Positions 7,978-16,888 of a stretch of DNA of 49,208 nt are shown here, in pieces (the first letter of the stretch is position 1; the number at the start of each line of letters is the position of its first letter). The DNA comes from CAZART01 sp964487555. GTDB taxonomy: Bacteria > Bacteroidota > Rhodothermia > Rhodothermales > VXPQ01. The DNA is taken from the NCBI GenBank assembly GCA_964487555.1, contig CAZART010000025.1:1-49208 (forward strand), read 5' to 3'. The position numbers were made by a program, and so were the translations under genes. Under the pieces are notes generated by a model. It was not told where the DNA came from. It did not search any database and was given only the letters and a program-made list of their open reading frames with translations.

Positions 7978-8739
7978 TCAGGCCGCGAGCGACCGGGTTT
8001 CGTTGAGGCGCGTCCGCAGGGTCAGCAAAATTTTGCCGAGGATCTGGGAGATTCGAGCCTCCGTGAGAGACAGCAGGGACGCGATCTCGCGCAGCGTCAG
8101 GTCCTCGAAGTAGTAGAGGGCCAGAATCGTCTGCTCGCGTTCGGGCAATTCTTTGATGAGCGTCGCGACGTAGTCGTAAAAAGAGTCTTTGTCGATCTGA
8201 TCGAAGCTGGCGTCGGCGTCTTCGTTGGGGAGGGACTCAAGCAGGGCCTGTTCGCCTTCGACGCCCGTGGGCTCGTGCAGGGAAAGTGAGTAGCGAGATT
8301 GGGCATCCCTCAGCAAAGTGTGATACTCGGACATAGATAGGCCGAGGTAGTCGGCGACGTCCTGGTCTTCGGGCTCTGCGCCAAGCATCTGTCTCAGCGT
8401 CTCGATCGCGGCCTGAGCTTCGGCAAGCATGCGGCGGCGTTCGCGCGGCAGGGCGTCGATCGAGCGCAGGTAGTCTACCAGCGCGCCGCGGATGCGGCCG
8501 TAGGCGTACGACACGAAGGGCGTGCCGCGCTCCGGGTCGAAGCCGTCGAGGGCTTGCAAAAGACCCAGCAGTCCGACGTCTTCGAGGTCTTCGCGGGTGG
8601 CAAGGGGGTGGTCGGGGATGCTTAGCCGGCCGATCAGCGAGCGGACGAGGGGGACGGCGGCCAGGACGACTGCCTCCCGATTCGCCGGTGACGGATCGTG
8701 TGCGTGTGCTTCCGCTAGGACCTGTAAGTCGTTAGCCAT
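7978..8739 (-). CDS. fliA: RNA polymerase sigma-28 factor FliA
   Basis: A 253-residue sigma factor of the FliA/WhiG/SigD type. Region 2 (about 25-110) includes LVRSLIGRLS, EDLEDVGLLGLLQALDGFDPERGTPFVSYAYGRIRGALVDYLRSID, the strongly conserved flagellar-sigma signature. Region 3 follows (LPRERRRMLAEAQ..), and region 4 ends with LPEREQTILALYYFEDLTLREIASLLSLTEARISQILGKIL, a helix-turn-helix for the -35 element. It should direct late flagellar, motility and chemotaxis genes and be held in check by FlgM, which is encoded at 44135-44488. It lies last in the fliO-fliA stretch, 43 bases after the 87-residue membrane protein gene; a sigma-54-like promoter precedes that gene. Confidence 0.95.
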   Translation of the reverse strand: MANDLQVLAEAHAHDPSPANREAVVLAAVPLVRSLIGRLSIPDHPLATREDLEDVGLLGLLQALDGFDPERGTPFVSYAYGRIRGALVDYLRSIDALPRERRRMLAEAQAAIETLRQMLGAEPEDQDVADYLGLSMSEYHTLLRDAQSRYSLSLHEPTGVEGEQALLESLPNEDADASFDQIDKDSFYDYVATLIKELPEREQTILALYYFEDLTLREIASLLSLTEARISQILGKILLTLRTRLNETRSLAA

Positions 8740-8782
8740 GACGGACGAGGTATTGAGCCGTGGTGGTTCTATTGAGTCTTAA

Positions 8783-9046
8783 CTACGCGGCCTTCGCTTC
8801 GGGAGCCTTTTCTTTGGCGTCGGCCTTGGAATCCCGGGCTCCGGCGGCCTCTTCTGCGAGGGCCGGTGGTGTGTGAGCCAGGATCCGGTTGATGGTGACG
8901 TCACCCAGCATGAGAAGGAGGTACACGCCGAGGCCGGTCGCAAATCCAATGAGAATCGTGCGGTCCAGCGGCGCATAGCTCCATAGCTGGTTCAGGAACG
9001 CCAACAGGCCTGCCAATCCGCTAAATTGAGTGTAGATCGTACGCAT
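8783..9046 (-). CDS. Small membrane protein of unknown function in the flagellar operon
   Basis: I do not recognise this 87-residue protein. Two hydrophobic stretches are visible: a weaker one around residues 6-23 and a clear membrane helix around 31-48 (TILIGFATGLGVYLLLML). The C-terminal 25 residues are rich in Ala, Glu and Lys and likely disordered. It sits between flhG and fliA, a position that often carries a motility-associated small membrane protein, and its upstream region holds a sigma-54-like promoter. A role in polar placement, export or FliA control is conceivable but not shown by the sequence. Confidence 0.75.
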   Translation of the reverse strand: MRTIYTQFSGLAGLLAFLNQLWSYAPLDRTILIGFATGLGVYLLLMLGDVTINRILAHTPPALAEEAAGARDSKADAKEKAPEAKAA

Positions 9047-9105
9047 TTTATCGTGGTCTCGAAACTTCCGATGTCGTTCGTTTCAGCATTTAGTTAACCG
9101 CTTAA

Positions 9106-9120
9106 ACAAGATGTATGCCA
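9106..9120 (-). promoter_or_regulatory. Candidate sigma-54 promoter for the 87-aa gene and fliA
   Basis: On the minus strand TGGCAT-N5-TTGT has the -24 GG and a -12 element ending GT, in the same form as the promoter found before flgB. A start near 9094 would leave a leader of about 48 bases before the ATG at 9046. Confidence 0.5.
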
Positions 9121-9252
9121 TCCAGGAATACATGATGTATTTCGGTAATTGTATGCAGTGCTTCATTAATCATGTTCTAAACGACTTTCTTTCCGGCCGT
9201 CGCAGTAAGTATCGGCTTAACCAATGCGGAATTAAGCAACAGGTGAACTTTT

Positions 9253-10026
9253 TCATCGGGTGTTGAGCGGTTCGACGAGAGCGAGGCGGCCCGAGACGAG
9301 GGTCCGAGCCAGCTCGCGGAAGGCTTCCGAAGCCGGTCCGGGCTGTCGAACGGCGGGAATCTGGCGGGTTACGGACTGCCGTACCGCCTGGGAGAAAGGT
9401 ACCCAACCCAGGTAATTTGGTAACCGTCCTGTAAAGTGCTCCGTAATTCGGGCGAACCGATCGGCGACGCCCTGCGCCTCTTCGGCGTCGTCGGCGAAGT
9501 TGACGACGACTCCGAATGGGTAGGCCGGATCGGACTTCCAGATCATCCGAACCAACCGGTATGCGTCGGCGACGGCGGTAGGCTCCCCGACCACGACCAC
9601 CAGGCCGAGGTCGGCGCGGTCGAGCGCCCAGCGCACTGCCCCGTCGACTCCTGCAGGGGCGTCGATGATGATGTATTCATGGTCGGCCCGGAGATCCGTC
9701 AGCAGCTCGTCGAGCGAGGAGTAGAGGTCCTTTTCGCGGCCACGGGACTCGCCCGGGTCATCGGAAGCCTGAATCAGCGTGACGCCGCTCGCCGTCTCGT
9801 GCTTGACCTGCTTCGTGCGCACGGTGAAGCGTAAAAGGTCCATCACGGTGGCCTTCAGCGTCTCGTTCATCAGGACGCTGCAGGCGGCCTGGCCTAGATC
9901 GGCGTCGAGGAGTGCGACGCGCCGGCCGTCGGAACTCAACGATTCGGCCAGGTTGACCGAGACGATGCTCTTACCGACACCTCCTTTTCCACTGACAACA
10001 GCTATGATGGTAGTATCTCGTTTCAT
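9253..10026 (-). CDS. flhG: FlhG/YlxH MinD-like ATPase, flagellar number control
   Basis: A 257-residue ParA/MinD-family ATPase with the deviant Walker A motif SGKGGVGKS (residues 12-20), DADLG switch I and a IIIDAPAGVDG Walker B segment. In other bacteria FlhG limits flagellar number and works with the SRP-type GTPase FlhF, whose gene ends 40 bases upstream. Odd: FlhG proteins usually begin with a short helix carrying DQAxxLR that stimulates FlhF; here the protein begins directly with MKRDTTIIAVVSGKGG. An in-frame stop lies five codons before the ATG, so the helix is not hidden upstream. Confidence 0.9.
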   Translation of the reverse strand: MKRDTTIIAVVSGKGGVGKSIVSVNLAESLSSDGRRVALLDADLGQAACSVLMNETLKATVMDLLRFTVRTKQVKHETASGVTLIQASDDPGESRGREKDLYSSLDELLTDLRADHEYIIIDAPAGVDGAVRWALDRADLGLVVVVGEPTAVADAYRLVRMIWKSDPAYPFGVVVNFADDAEEAQGVADRFARITEHFTGRLPNYLGWVPFSQAVRQSVTRQIPAVRQPGPASEAFRELARTLVSGRLALVEPLNTR

Positions 10027-10066
10027 GTTATCCTTTAACTACTCCCCGGAGGCGAACGCTGGATGG

Positions 10067-11563
10067 TTAGAGCTTCATCATCTCCTCGACGAACCACGTC
10101 GGCGAGAAGGAGATGACGCCGTCGGGGACGGACGGTCCGGTGGAAACGAACTGAACGGGCATCTCGACAGCCATCAGCCATTCGGCGATACGGCCCCAGC
10201 CTTTCGTTTCGTCGAGGTGTGTCAGCGCCACCATTTCGGGGCGTAGGGCGAGGGTACGTACGAAGTCGCCGTCAAAATCGTGGAGGGATCGCGTAGCGTT
10301 CAGCACGAACTGGACGCGAAGCGGCATGATCGGATCGACCAATTTCTTCACATGGCGCAGCAACTTACGGGCCGGCGCATCCTGCAGCGGCATCGGCGGT
10401 GTGTCGATGAGGATGTGATCGAAGTGCTGCACGCGCATCACGGCCTTCTGCATTTCGTCGACCGTGCGGACGGACTGTACAGGGAGGCCGTGCGTGCGGA
10501 AGAGATTCAGCGGACTGTGGTGGAAGCTGGACGTCTCCTCTTCAGGCTCGATCACGATGACGGCGGTGTCGCGGCGTCCGAAGAAGCCGGGATGGGAGGC
10601 GAGCTTGAGGAGGAGGGAGGTCTTGCCTGCGCCGCTGGGACCGATGAAGACCTGCGCGCCGCTGTTCTGCTTGGGCGCCGCGCTATTCAGCGATCGGCGG
10701 ATCTCCTGCGCGACGGCCCACTTCAGCGTTTCGGAATTCGTGTCGGGCTGGTAGCCTTTCTGCGCGAGTGTGTCGAATAGTTTAGTGACGGTGGCCGGCC
10801 GCATGCCCTGGTTGAGCATGCCGGCAAAGAGCGGGTTAGCCGCCCATGCCTGTCCGGCTCCAATGATCGCGCCGACGAACCGATGTTCGAAGTCGTCGAG
10901 GCGATTATGAAGGAGCTGGAGCTGGGCGGCGATCATATTTTCTGCCGCCTCCACCGCATTGACTTGCGTGGCCGGAAACTGCGTTGAGGCGCCGTTGACG
11001 AGCTCGTTTCCGCTGGGGAAGAGCCGGCCGCGCCCTGCGGGTCCGCTGGTGCCGCGCCGGCTGGGCTCGACGCGCGGTTCGTGACGGCCGTCGCTCCCAT
11101 CGCCGGCGACGTCTCTGAGGGTGCGGCCTCCTACATCAAAGCGGTAGTCACGACCGTTTTTACTTCGCTTCGCGACGTCGGTCGATCCGCTTTGCGGCCC
11201 TCGTGTCTCGGAAAAGCCTTCGCCGGATTCGGCACGATCTTCCGGCATCGCGGCGACGTCGGCGTTGCCTGAATAGCCGTAGCCGGGGCGTTTTGCGGCC
11301 TTGGTTTGAACGAAGCGTCCGGCGCCGCCGGGATGTTCGGCCAGGGCGGGTTGGGCGCGCTTCTCGGGAGGCTGCTGGGCGGAGCGTTCGGGACGCGCCG
11401 GGCGGGTGGCCCGGCCGCGGGAGTCAGCCATCACGGTGATGCGCGCGGGCTCGCCGCCTGCGGCGGGAATCGACTCCATCAGGACGACGTCGTCGCCCAG
11501 GATGCGCCGCGCCTCGATGAGCGCGGCGTGGATGGTAGGAGCCGTAATGGTTTTTACGTTCAT
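10067..11563 (-). CDS. flhF: FlhF, divergent SRP-like GTPase for flagellar placement
   Basis: A 498-residue protein. The N-terminus MNVKTITAPTIHAALIEARRILGDDVVLMES is the usual FlhF B-domain start. A long low-complexity linker rich in Arg, Gly and Ser (about 60-190) follows, then the N and G domains from about 205. The P-loop is intact (GPSGAGKTS, about 320-328). Other GTPase motifs have drifted: there is no DTYR-type G2, the G3 DTAGR is replaced by DTPPMP, and G4 reads THLDE rather than TKLDE. Its position between flhA and flhG is standard. It may bind nucleotide but hydrolyse poorly. Identity is firm, activity uncertain. Confidence 0.9.
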   Translation of the reverse strand: MNVKTITAPTIHAALIEARRILGDDVVLMESIPAAGGEPARITVMADSRGRATRPARPERSAQQPPEKRAQPALAEHPGGAGRFVQTKAAKRPGYGYSGNADVAAMPEDRAESGEGFSETRGPQSGSTDVAKRSKNGRDYRFDVGGRTLRDVAGDGSDGRHEPRVEPSRRGTSGPAGRGRLFPSGNELVNGASTQFPATQVNAVEAAENMIAAQLQLLHNRLDDFEHRFVGAIIGAGQAWAANPLFAGMLNQGMRPATVTKLFDTLAQKGYQPDTNSETLKWAVAQEIRRSLNSAAPKQNSGAQVFIGPSGAGKTSLLLKLASHPGFFGRRDTAVIVIEPEEETSSFHHSPLNLFRTHGLPVQSVRTVDEMQKAVMRVQHFDHILIDTPPMPLQDAPARKLLRHVKKLVDPIMPLRVQFVLNATRSLHDFDGDFVRTLALRPEMVALTHLDETKGWGRIAEWLMAVEMPVQFVSTGPSVPDGVISFSPTWFVEEMMKL

Positions 11564-11598
11564 AATGGCCGGTGTAGTGGTGTTCGTTCCTCAGCCTT

Positions 11599-13674
11599 TT
11601 AGATGACGACCTGGTCGACGACGTCGACTTCCGCCTCCGGCACCAGGTCATTGTAGGAGAGGACGGCGATGTCGGATACCATCGGTGCGATGAAGTTGAA
11701 CATGGTCGGGCGCAGGACCGGCGAGGTCAGCAGCACCGGTGCGCGGCCGCTGCCGATGAGGCGCTTGGCGAGCCGGTCGACTTCCTTGATGATTGCTTCG
11801 GCGCGGTCGGGCAGCATGCCCAGCGTGTTCGGGTTCAATTCCCCCGCTTCGGCACGTTCAAGCAAGTGCTGTTCCAACTGGGGATCGAGGACGAAGACGT
11901 GAACGACGTCGTCGGGGCCGGCGAACTGCCGCGTGATGGTCTGCGCCAGCGAAGCCCGAACGTATTCGGTGAGGACGTCGACGTTTTTGGTGTGCGGCGC
12001 CTGATCGGCGAGCGTTTCCAGGATGGTGACGAGGTCGCGGATGGGGATCCGCTCCTTCAGCAAGCGCTTGAAGACTTTCTGGATGGCGCCGAGGGGGAGC
12101 TGGTTGGGCACGAGCTCTTCGATGAGGGCGGGCGAGTTCTCTTTGACTTTGTCGACGAGTTTCTTGACTTCCTGGCGGTCGAGGAGACGGTAGGCGACTT
12201 TGCGAAGCACCTCGAGGAGGTGCGTAGTGATGACGGCGGGGGCTTCGACGACGGTGAGGCCGTGACGCTCGGCTTCGTCGAGGTTGCGCTCGGCGATCCA
12301 GACGGCGGGGAGGCCGAAGGTGGGGTCCTCGACGCGGATGCCGGCCGGGGGTGAGTCCATGTCTTCGGGGAGGAGGGCCAGGTGGTAGCCCGGCATGACC
12401 TCGCCTTCGGCGATCGGGTTGCCCCGCATCTTGATGACGTACTGGTTGGAGCCGAGGCTTACGTTGTCGCGGATGCGGACGGGAGGGATGACGATGCCGA
12501 GCTCGAGGGCGAGCTGCTGGCGGAGCATCTTGACGCGTTCGAGGAGGTCGCCTTTCTGGCCGGGGTCGACGATAGAGATGAGGGCGTAGCCGATGTCGAG
12601 CTCGAGGGGATCGACGAGCAGCAGGTCGGCGGGGGTGTCTTTGACTTCTTCCTCTACGGTATCGGCTTCGGCGGCGGCGACGAGCTGCTTGCGTTCTTTT
12701 TCCTGGACCTGGATTCGGTTGCGGCCGAGCATGATGGTGCCGGCGGCGAGAATCCAGAAGGGCACGATGGGAAGGCCCGGGACGATGCCGAGGAGGGCCA
12801 GGAATCCGCCGGTGATGAGAATGGGGTGCGGCTTCTTGAAGAGCTGACCCTGGAAATCCGCGGCGATGTTGGAGTCTCCGCTGGCTCGAGATACGATGAT
12901 ACCGGCGGCGGTGGAGATGAGGAGGGCGGGGATCTGGCTGACGAGGCCGTCGCCGATGGAGAGGAGGGTGTACGCCTCGGCGGCGTTGCCGAAGTCCATT
13001 CCCCGCTGAGCGACGCCTATGATGAGGCCGCCCACGACGTTGATGGCGGTGATGATGAGGCCGGCGATGGCGTCGCCTCGCACGAATTTGCTGGCACCGT
13101 CCATGGCGCCGTAGAAGTCGGCTTCGCGGGTGACTTCCTCGCGCCTTCTGATGGCGGTTCGCTCGTCGACGAGGCCGGCGTTGAGGTCGGCATCGATCGC
13201 CATCTGCTTGCCGGGCAGGGCGTCGAGGGTGAATCGCGCCGCCACCTCGGCGATGCGGCCGGAGCCCTTGGTGATGACGATGAAATTGATGAGAACGAGC
13301 ACGAGAAAGATGATGCCTCCGACGACGTAGTTGCCGGAGACGACGAAGTTACCGAAGGCGGTGATGAGCGCGCCCGCGTCGCCCTTGCTCAAAATAAGTC
13401 GTGTTGAGGCGACGTTGAGTGACAGCCGGAACAGGGTAGTAAGGAGGAGCAAACCCGGGAATACGGCAAATTCCAGCGGGCGGACGGCATAAAATGCCGT
13501 GAGGAGGACGCCCAGTGAGATGGCGATGTTGGTCGCAAGGAGCAGATCCAGCATGAATGCCGGTAGCGGCACGACCATGACCATAAGGACAAGGACGAGA
13601 CCGCTGGCCACCATGAGCTCGGTATTGAAGAGCTTGAACGGGGGCGCGGGGGTGGCGGCGTCGGGTAGGCTCAC
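11599..13674 (-). CDS. flhA: FlhA, export gate protein of the flagellar type III secretion system
   Basis: A 691-residue inner-membrane protein, the usual family length. About eight membrane helices lie in residues 18-320, with the FHIPEP family segment FRLSLNVASTRLILSKGDAGALITAFG near 85-110 and a charged loop with ALPGKQMAIDADLNAGLVDE (about 150-170). The cytoplasmic C-terminal domain (from about 350) docks chaperone-substrate complexes, and includes VVEAPAVITTHLLEVLRKVAYRLLDRQEVKKLVD. It is 102 bases downstream of flhB and 35 bases ahead of flhF, in the common flhB-flhA-flhF-flhG order. Confidence 0.97.
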   Translation of the reverse strand: MSLPDAATPAPPFKLFNTELMVASGLVLVLMVMVVPLPAFMLDLLLATNIAISLGVLLTAFYAVRPLEFAVFPGLLLLTTLFRLSLNVASTRLILSKGDAGALITAFGNFVVSGNYVVGGIIFLVLVLINFIVITKGSGRIAEVAARFTLDALPGKQMAIDADLNAGLVDERTAIRRREEVTREADFYGAMDGASKFVRGDAIAGLIITAINVVGGLIIGVAQRGMDFGNAAEAYTLLSIGDGLVSQIPALLISTAAGIIVSRASGDSNIAADFQGQLFKKPHPILITGGFLALLGIVPGLPIVPFWILAAGTIMLGRNRIQVQEKERKQLVAAAEADTVEEEVKDTPADLLLVDPLELDIGYALISIVDPGQKGDLLERVKMLRQQLALELGIVIPPVRIRDNVSLGSNQYVIKMRGNPIAEGEVMPGYHLALLPEDMDSPPAGIRVEDPTFGLPAVWIAERNLDEAERHGLTVVEAPAVITTHLLEVLRKVAYRLLDRQEVKKLVDKVKENSPALIEELVPNQLPLGAIQKVFKRLLKERIPIRDLVTILETLADQAPHTKNVDVLTEYVRASLAQTITRQFAGPDDVVHVFVLDPQLEQHLLERAEAGELNPNTLGMLPDRAEAIIKEVDRLAKRLIGSGRAPVLLTSPVLRPTMFNFIAPMVSDIAVLSYNDLVPEAEVDVVDQVVI

Positions 13675-13710
13675 TTGGCGTAAACTTGCGTTTTTACTTC
13701 GTCCGTGCTG

Positions 13711-13781
13711 GAGATGTGGGTTGGGGGTGGGAGGTAGGGGCCCAAGGGCGGACCATCTCCCATCACCGATCTCCTATCAGT
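13711..13781. repeat. Period-7 degenerate arrays between flhB and flhA
   Basis: The gap holds a G-rich stretch (GAGATGT, GGGTTGG, GGGTGGG, AGGTAGG from 13711) facing a C-rich stretch of heptamers CATCTCC, CATCACC, GATCTCC, TATCAGT at 13754-13781. The two are roughly complementary and flank GGGGCCC, so a hairpin is possible. The last unit runs into the flhB stop codon. Confidence 0.6.
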
Positions 13782-14853
13782 TCTTGTTTTCTTCGCGCTG
13801 CCGGTAGATTTCGGCGAGGAGCGCGGCGACGGCGGGGTAGAGTTCCTCCGGTATTTCCATCCTTTCCTCTACGCTCGCATACAAAGCTCTTGCCAAAGGC
13901 TTGTCTTCGACGGTCGGGATCCCGAATTCGAGGGCGAGTTCCTTGATGCGCAGGGCGCGCTTGCGGATACCTTTGGCCACGACGCGGGGAGCTTCCCCCT
14001 CTTCCGGATTGTACCGGAGAGCGACGGCATAGTGCGTCGGGTTGGTAACGACGACGTCCGATTTGAGGACGGCATGGTCCAGGCGTTCGCGTCGTGCAAT
14101 TTCTCGGGCGCGCTCCTTTCGCTTGCCCTTCATGTGCGGATCGCCTTCCTGCTCCTTTGCCTCGTCTTTGATCTCCTTCTTGTCCATCTTCAGATCGCGC
14201 TTGTAGCGCCATTTTTCGAAGGCGAAGTCGGCGGCGGAGAGCAGCACGAGCATGGCGATGAGCTTGAACATCAAGACGACGATCCAGTGTGTTCCCGTCG
14301 AGATGATATCGGGCAGGCTCTGGGTGTGCAGGACAAGGATCTCGGGCATGTGGTCCCGGATCGTGATGTACGCGATCGGGCCCACGATGGCAATTTTGAC
14401 GAGCGCCTTTCCGAAGTTGAAGAGTCCCTGCGCGGAAAAGATGCGCTTGAGCCCTTTCAGCGGGCTGATGCGCTCGCCTTTCGGCACGAGCGGCTTACCG
14501 GTGAGGTTAAATCCGAATTGCCCGAGGTTAATGGCGAGGGCGGCGACGAATAGTGCGCCGAGAAACGGCATGAGGATGAGGCCGGCCTGGGCGCCGACGT
14601 CGCGGATGATGACGGGGAGGCTGGAGGAGGTGAGCTGGGAGCTGGTGGCATCCAGAAAGATGGCGGCGGTCATGTTCTTGAGGGCGGCGAAGCCGAGAGG
14701 CGTGCCGAGCGCCAGGACGCTCACGCCGACGACGAGCATGCCCACGGCGGTCGTCTCCTGTGAACGGAACACGTTGCCTTCTTCCCGCGCCTTCTTGATG
14801 CGTTGAGGCGTCGGGTCAAAGGTTTTTGATTGTTTGTCGCCGCTTTCGGCCAT
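13777..14853 (-). CDS. flhB: FlhB, export switch protein with autocleavage motif
   Basis: A 358-residue protein, typical length. It opens with DKQSKTFDPTPQRIKKAREEGNV, the conserved FlhB/YscU start, then four membrane helices between about 35 and 215. The cytoplasmic domain carries the self-cleavage site NPTH (residues 271-274) in VVVTNPTHYAVALRYNPEE, followed by the conserved GIRKRALRIKELALEFGIP and DKPLARALY. Cleavage switches secretion from rod/hook to filament substrates, in concert with FliK. It lies 10 bases after fliR. Confidence 0.97.
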   Translation of the reverse strand: MAESGDKQSKTFDPTPQRIKKAREEGNVFRSQETTAVGMLVVGVSVLALGTPLGFAALKNMTAAIFLDATSSQLTSSSLPVIIRDVGAQAGLILMPFLGALFVAALAINLGQFGFNLTGKPLVPKGERISPLKGLKRIFSAQGLFNFGKALVKIAIVGPIAYITIRDHMPEILVLHTQSLPDIISTGTHWIVVLMFKLIAMLVLLSAADFAFEKWRYKRDLKMDKKEIKDEAKEQEGDPHMKGKRKERAREIARRERLDHAVLKSDVVVTNPTHYAVALRYNPEEGEAPRVVAKGIRKRALRIKELALEFGIPTVEDKPLARALYASVEERMEIPEELYPAVAALLAEIYRQREENKN

Positions 14854-14863
14854 TCGACAGACG

Positions 14864-15634
14864 CTATTGCGCGAAGGCTTCTATGAGGGCCAGCAGGTCG
14901 GTATACATCGTGTCGATCATCGCCGGTATCATGGGGACGAAGTTGCCCATGAAGACGACCATCATGCTCATGCCTACGAGGAGTTTGACGGGCAAAGCGA
15001 CGGAGAAGAGGTCGGCCTGCGGTGCGACGCGGGCGAAGATGCCGAGCGACGCGTCGACGAGGAAGATGGTGATCATGAACGGCGAAGCCAGCTTCATCGC
15101 CGTGGTGAAGAAGTGGCCGGTCCAGTGGAGCATGAGCGGCCCGCCCGCGGCGAGATCCGCGCCCGCCAGCGGCACGACCTGGAAGGAGAGAACGAGCGCC
15201 TGAATCACCTGGTGATGGCCGTCCAGCAGGAGAAAAAAGAGCAGCATGGTGGTCATCAGAAAGCGGCCGACCGGGTTGGAGTGTACGCCGTCCATCGGAT
15301 TGAATACCGTAGCGAGTCCGAGGGCCATCTGATATCCGATCAGCTCTCCGGCGTACTGAACCGACCAGAACACGAACTGGGCGGCGAACCCGAGCATCAC
15401 ACCCGTGAGCGCCTCCATTCCGACAGCCAGAACGAGGGCCACAGGATGGCCGATGTTTGCAGGCAGCGGGCCGGGCACGAATCCGACGAGGATGTAGGCC
15501 ATCAGCACGGAAAAGAGGATGCGTACGCGAACGGGCACCGACATGTGGCTGAAGAACGGAGCCGCTACCATCAGTCCGCCGATGCGGACGAACACCAGGA
15601 CAATGGTGAAAAGGTATGCGGGCTCAATTTTCAT
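14864..15634 (-). CDS. fliR: FliR, export gate membrane protein
   Basis: A 256-residue hydrophobic protein of the FliR/SpaR family with about six to eight membrane segments. Typical elements are the N-terminal FTIVLVFVRIGGLMVAAPFFSHMSVPVRVRILFSVLMAYIL, and YAGELIGYQMALGLATVFNP in the middle. FliR forms the export gate core with FliP and FliQ. It is 104 bases after fliQ and 10 bases before flhB. Confidence 0.96.
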   Translation of the reverse strand: MKIEPAYLFTIVLVFVRIGGLMVAAPFFSHMSVPVRVRILFSVLMAYILVGFVPGPLPANIGHPVALVLAVGMEALTGVMLGFAAQFVFWSVQYAGELIGYQMALGLATVFNPMDGVHSNPVGRFLMTTMLLFFLLLDGHHQVIQALVLSFQVVPLAGADLAAGGPLMLHWTGHFFTTAMKLASPFMITIFLVDASLGIFARVAPQADLFSVALPVKLLVGMSMMVVFMGNFVPMIPAMIDTMYTDLLALIEAFAQ

Positions 15635-15738
15635 GTGATGCGGTGGCGGCGGTTCGGAAAACGACGAAGAAAAGCATCACGCGCGGTCCGTCTGGTGGAG
15701 CGACGCTCAACGTAATTGGCGCACAGAGAAGTTCTGGG

Positions 15739-16008
15739 CTATTGCGACACGCTCGGGATGAAATTGATGACGTTGATGGTGAAGTCGGAGAGGATCTCCA
15801 TCATCCAGGGGGCGAGGATCAGGAGAACGGCCGCTACGGCCGCCATCTTGGGCACATAGCTGAGCGTCATCTCCTGAATCGAAGTAATGGCCTGGAAGAG
15901 ACTCACGATCAGGCCGACGACCAGCGCGATGCCGAGGAGCGGCGCCGTAAGCATGACGGAGACCTTGAGAGCCTCCTGGACCCAGAAAAGAGCGACGTCT
16001 TGGTTCAT
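15739..16008 (-). CDS. fliQ: FliQ, export gate membrane protein
   Basis: An 89-residue two-helix membrane protein; start chosen at the ATG at 16008 because the product MNQDVALFWVQEALKV then has the standard FliQ length, whereas the longer open frame adds 37 charged residues from the intergenic stretch. Helices are near 17-38 and 50-72, separated by the conserved FQAITSIQEMTLSYVPK turn. It is part of the FliPQR gate complex. Confidence 0.95.
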   Translation of the reverse strand: MNQDVALFWVQEALKVSVMLTAPLLGIALVVGLIVSLFQAITSIQEMTLSYVPKMAAVAAVLLILAPWMMEILSDFTINVINFIPSVSQ

Positions 16009-16084
16009 GGCGTGGCGTTCGTTGTGTGCAAAAATGTGGGGGGGAAGGGTGTCTTGCGTTCGGGCGCTTTCTTCTTTCTCTCCT

Positions 16085-16888
16085 CTATCCCCCGGCGTAG
16101 CCCCTGACGACCGACTCAACGATCAGGTACCAGCCGTCCGTCAGAACGAACAGCAACAGTTTCAAGGGGAGCGAAATCATCACGGGCGGCAGCATCATCA
16201 TACCCATGCTCATGAGGACACTGGCGACGATGAGGTCGATGACCAGGAACGGAAGAAAGATCATGAAGCCGATCTGGAAGGCGATGCGGAGCTCGCTGAT
16301 GATGTATCCTGGGACGAGGACGTGCAGCGGGATTTCGTCGGAGGCAGAGAAGGATTCGATCTCGGCCATGTCCATGAACAGCATCAAGTCCTTCTCGCGG
16401 GTCTGCGTAAGCATGAATTTTTTGATCGGCACCGCAGCGCGGTCCATCGCCTCCTGCTGGCCGATGTCGCCGGCGACGTACGGCTCGAGGGCGGTGTCGT
16501 GCAGCGTCGTGAGTACGGGATGCATGATGAAGAAGGTCAGGAAGAGCGACAGCCCAATGATGACCTGGGCGGGCGGAGACTGCTGGATACCTAGAGCGGT
16601 CCGTAGGATGCTGAAGACGACGACGAGCCGCGTGAAGCTGGTCATCAAGATGACGATAGCCGGTGCCAGCGACAGGACCGTCAGCAGAAGCAGGAGTTGA
16701 ATCGGCAGCGCGTATTCCTCGTCACCGCCGAGGTTGAACTGCGGGAGGATGTTGAACGGCTGCTGCGCCGAAAGCGAATCCGGTCCTGCTTGTGCGTGGG
16801 CGAGCTCTGGGAAAAGGATCGCGGCGAGCACTGCGAGGATGCCGATGCCCCACCTGAGCGCGCGTGAGGACAATAACGCGGTCAACAT
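16085..16888 (-). CDS. fliP: FliP, export gate membrane protein
   Basis: A 267-residue protein with a cleavable signal peptide (AHAQ near residue 33), as in other FliP proteins, then the family core: LLLLTVLSLAPAIVILMTSFTRLVVVFSILRTALG and VIIGLSLFLTFFIMHP near residues 65-130, and the C-terminal IAFQIGFMIFLPFLVIDLIVASVLMSMGMMMLPP. FliP pentamers form the export channel entrance. It overlaps the end of fliO by 7 bases. Confidence 0.97.
   Translation of the reverse strand: MLTALLSSRALRWGIGILAVLAAILFPELAHAQAGPDSLSAQQPFNILPQFNLGGDEEYALPIQLLLLLTVLSLAPAIVILMTSFTRLVVVFSILRTALGIQQSPPAQVIIGLSLFLTFFIMHPVLTTLHDTALEPYVAGDIGQQEAMDRAAVPIKKFMLTQTREKDLMLFMDMAEIESFSASDEIPLHVLVPGYIISELRIAFQIGFMIFLPFLVIDLIVASVLMSMGMMMLPPVMISLPLKLLLFVLTDGWYLIVESVVRGYAGG

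Noticed and set aside
13675..13696. TGGC-GTAAAC-TTGC on the plus strand near the flhA start
   Set aside because: Spacing between GG and GC is nine, and it would drive antisense RNA.
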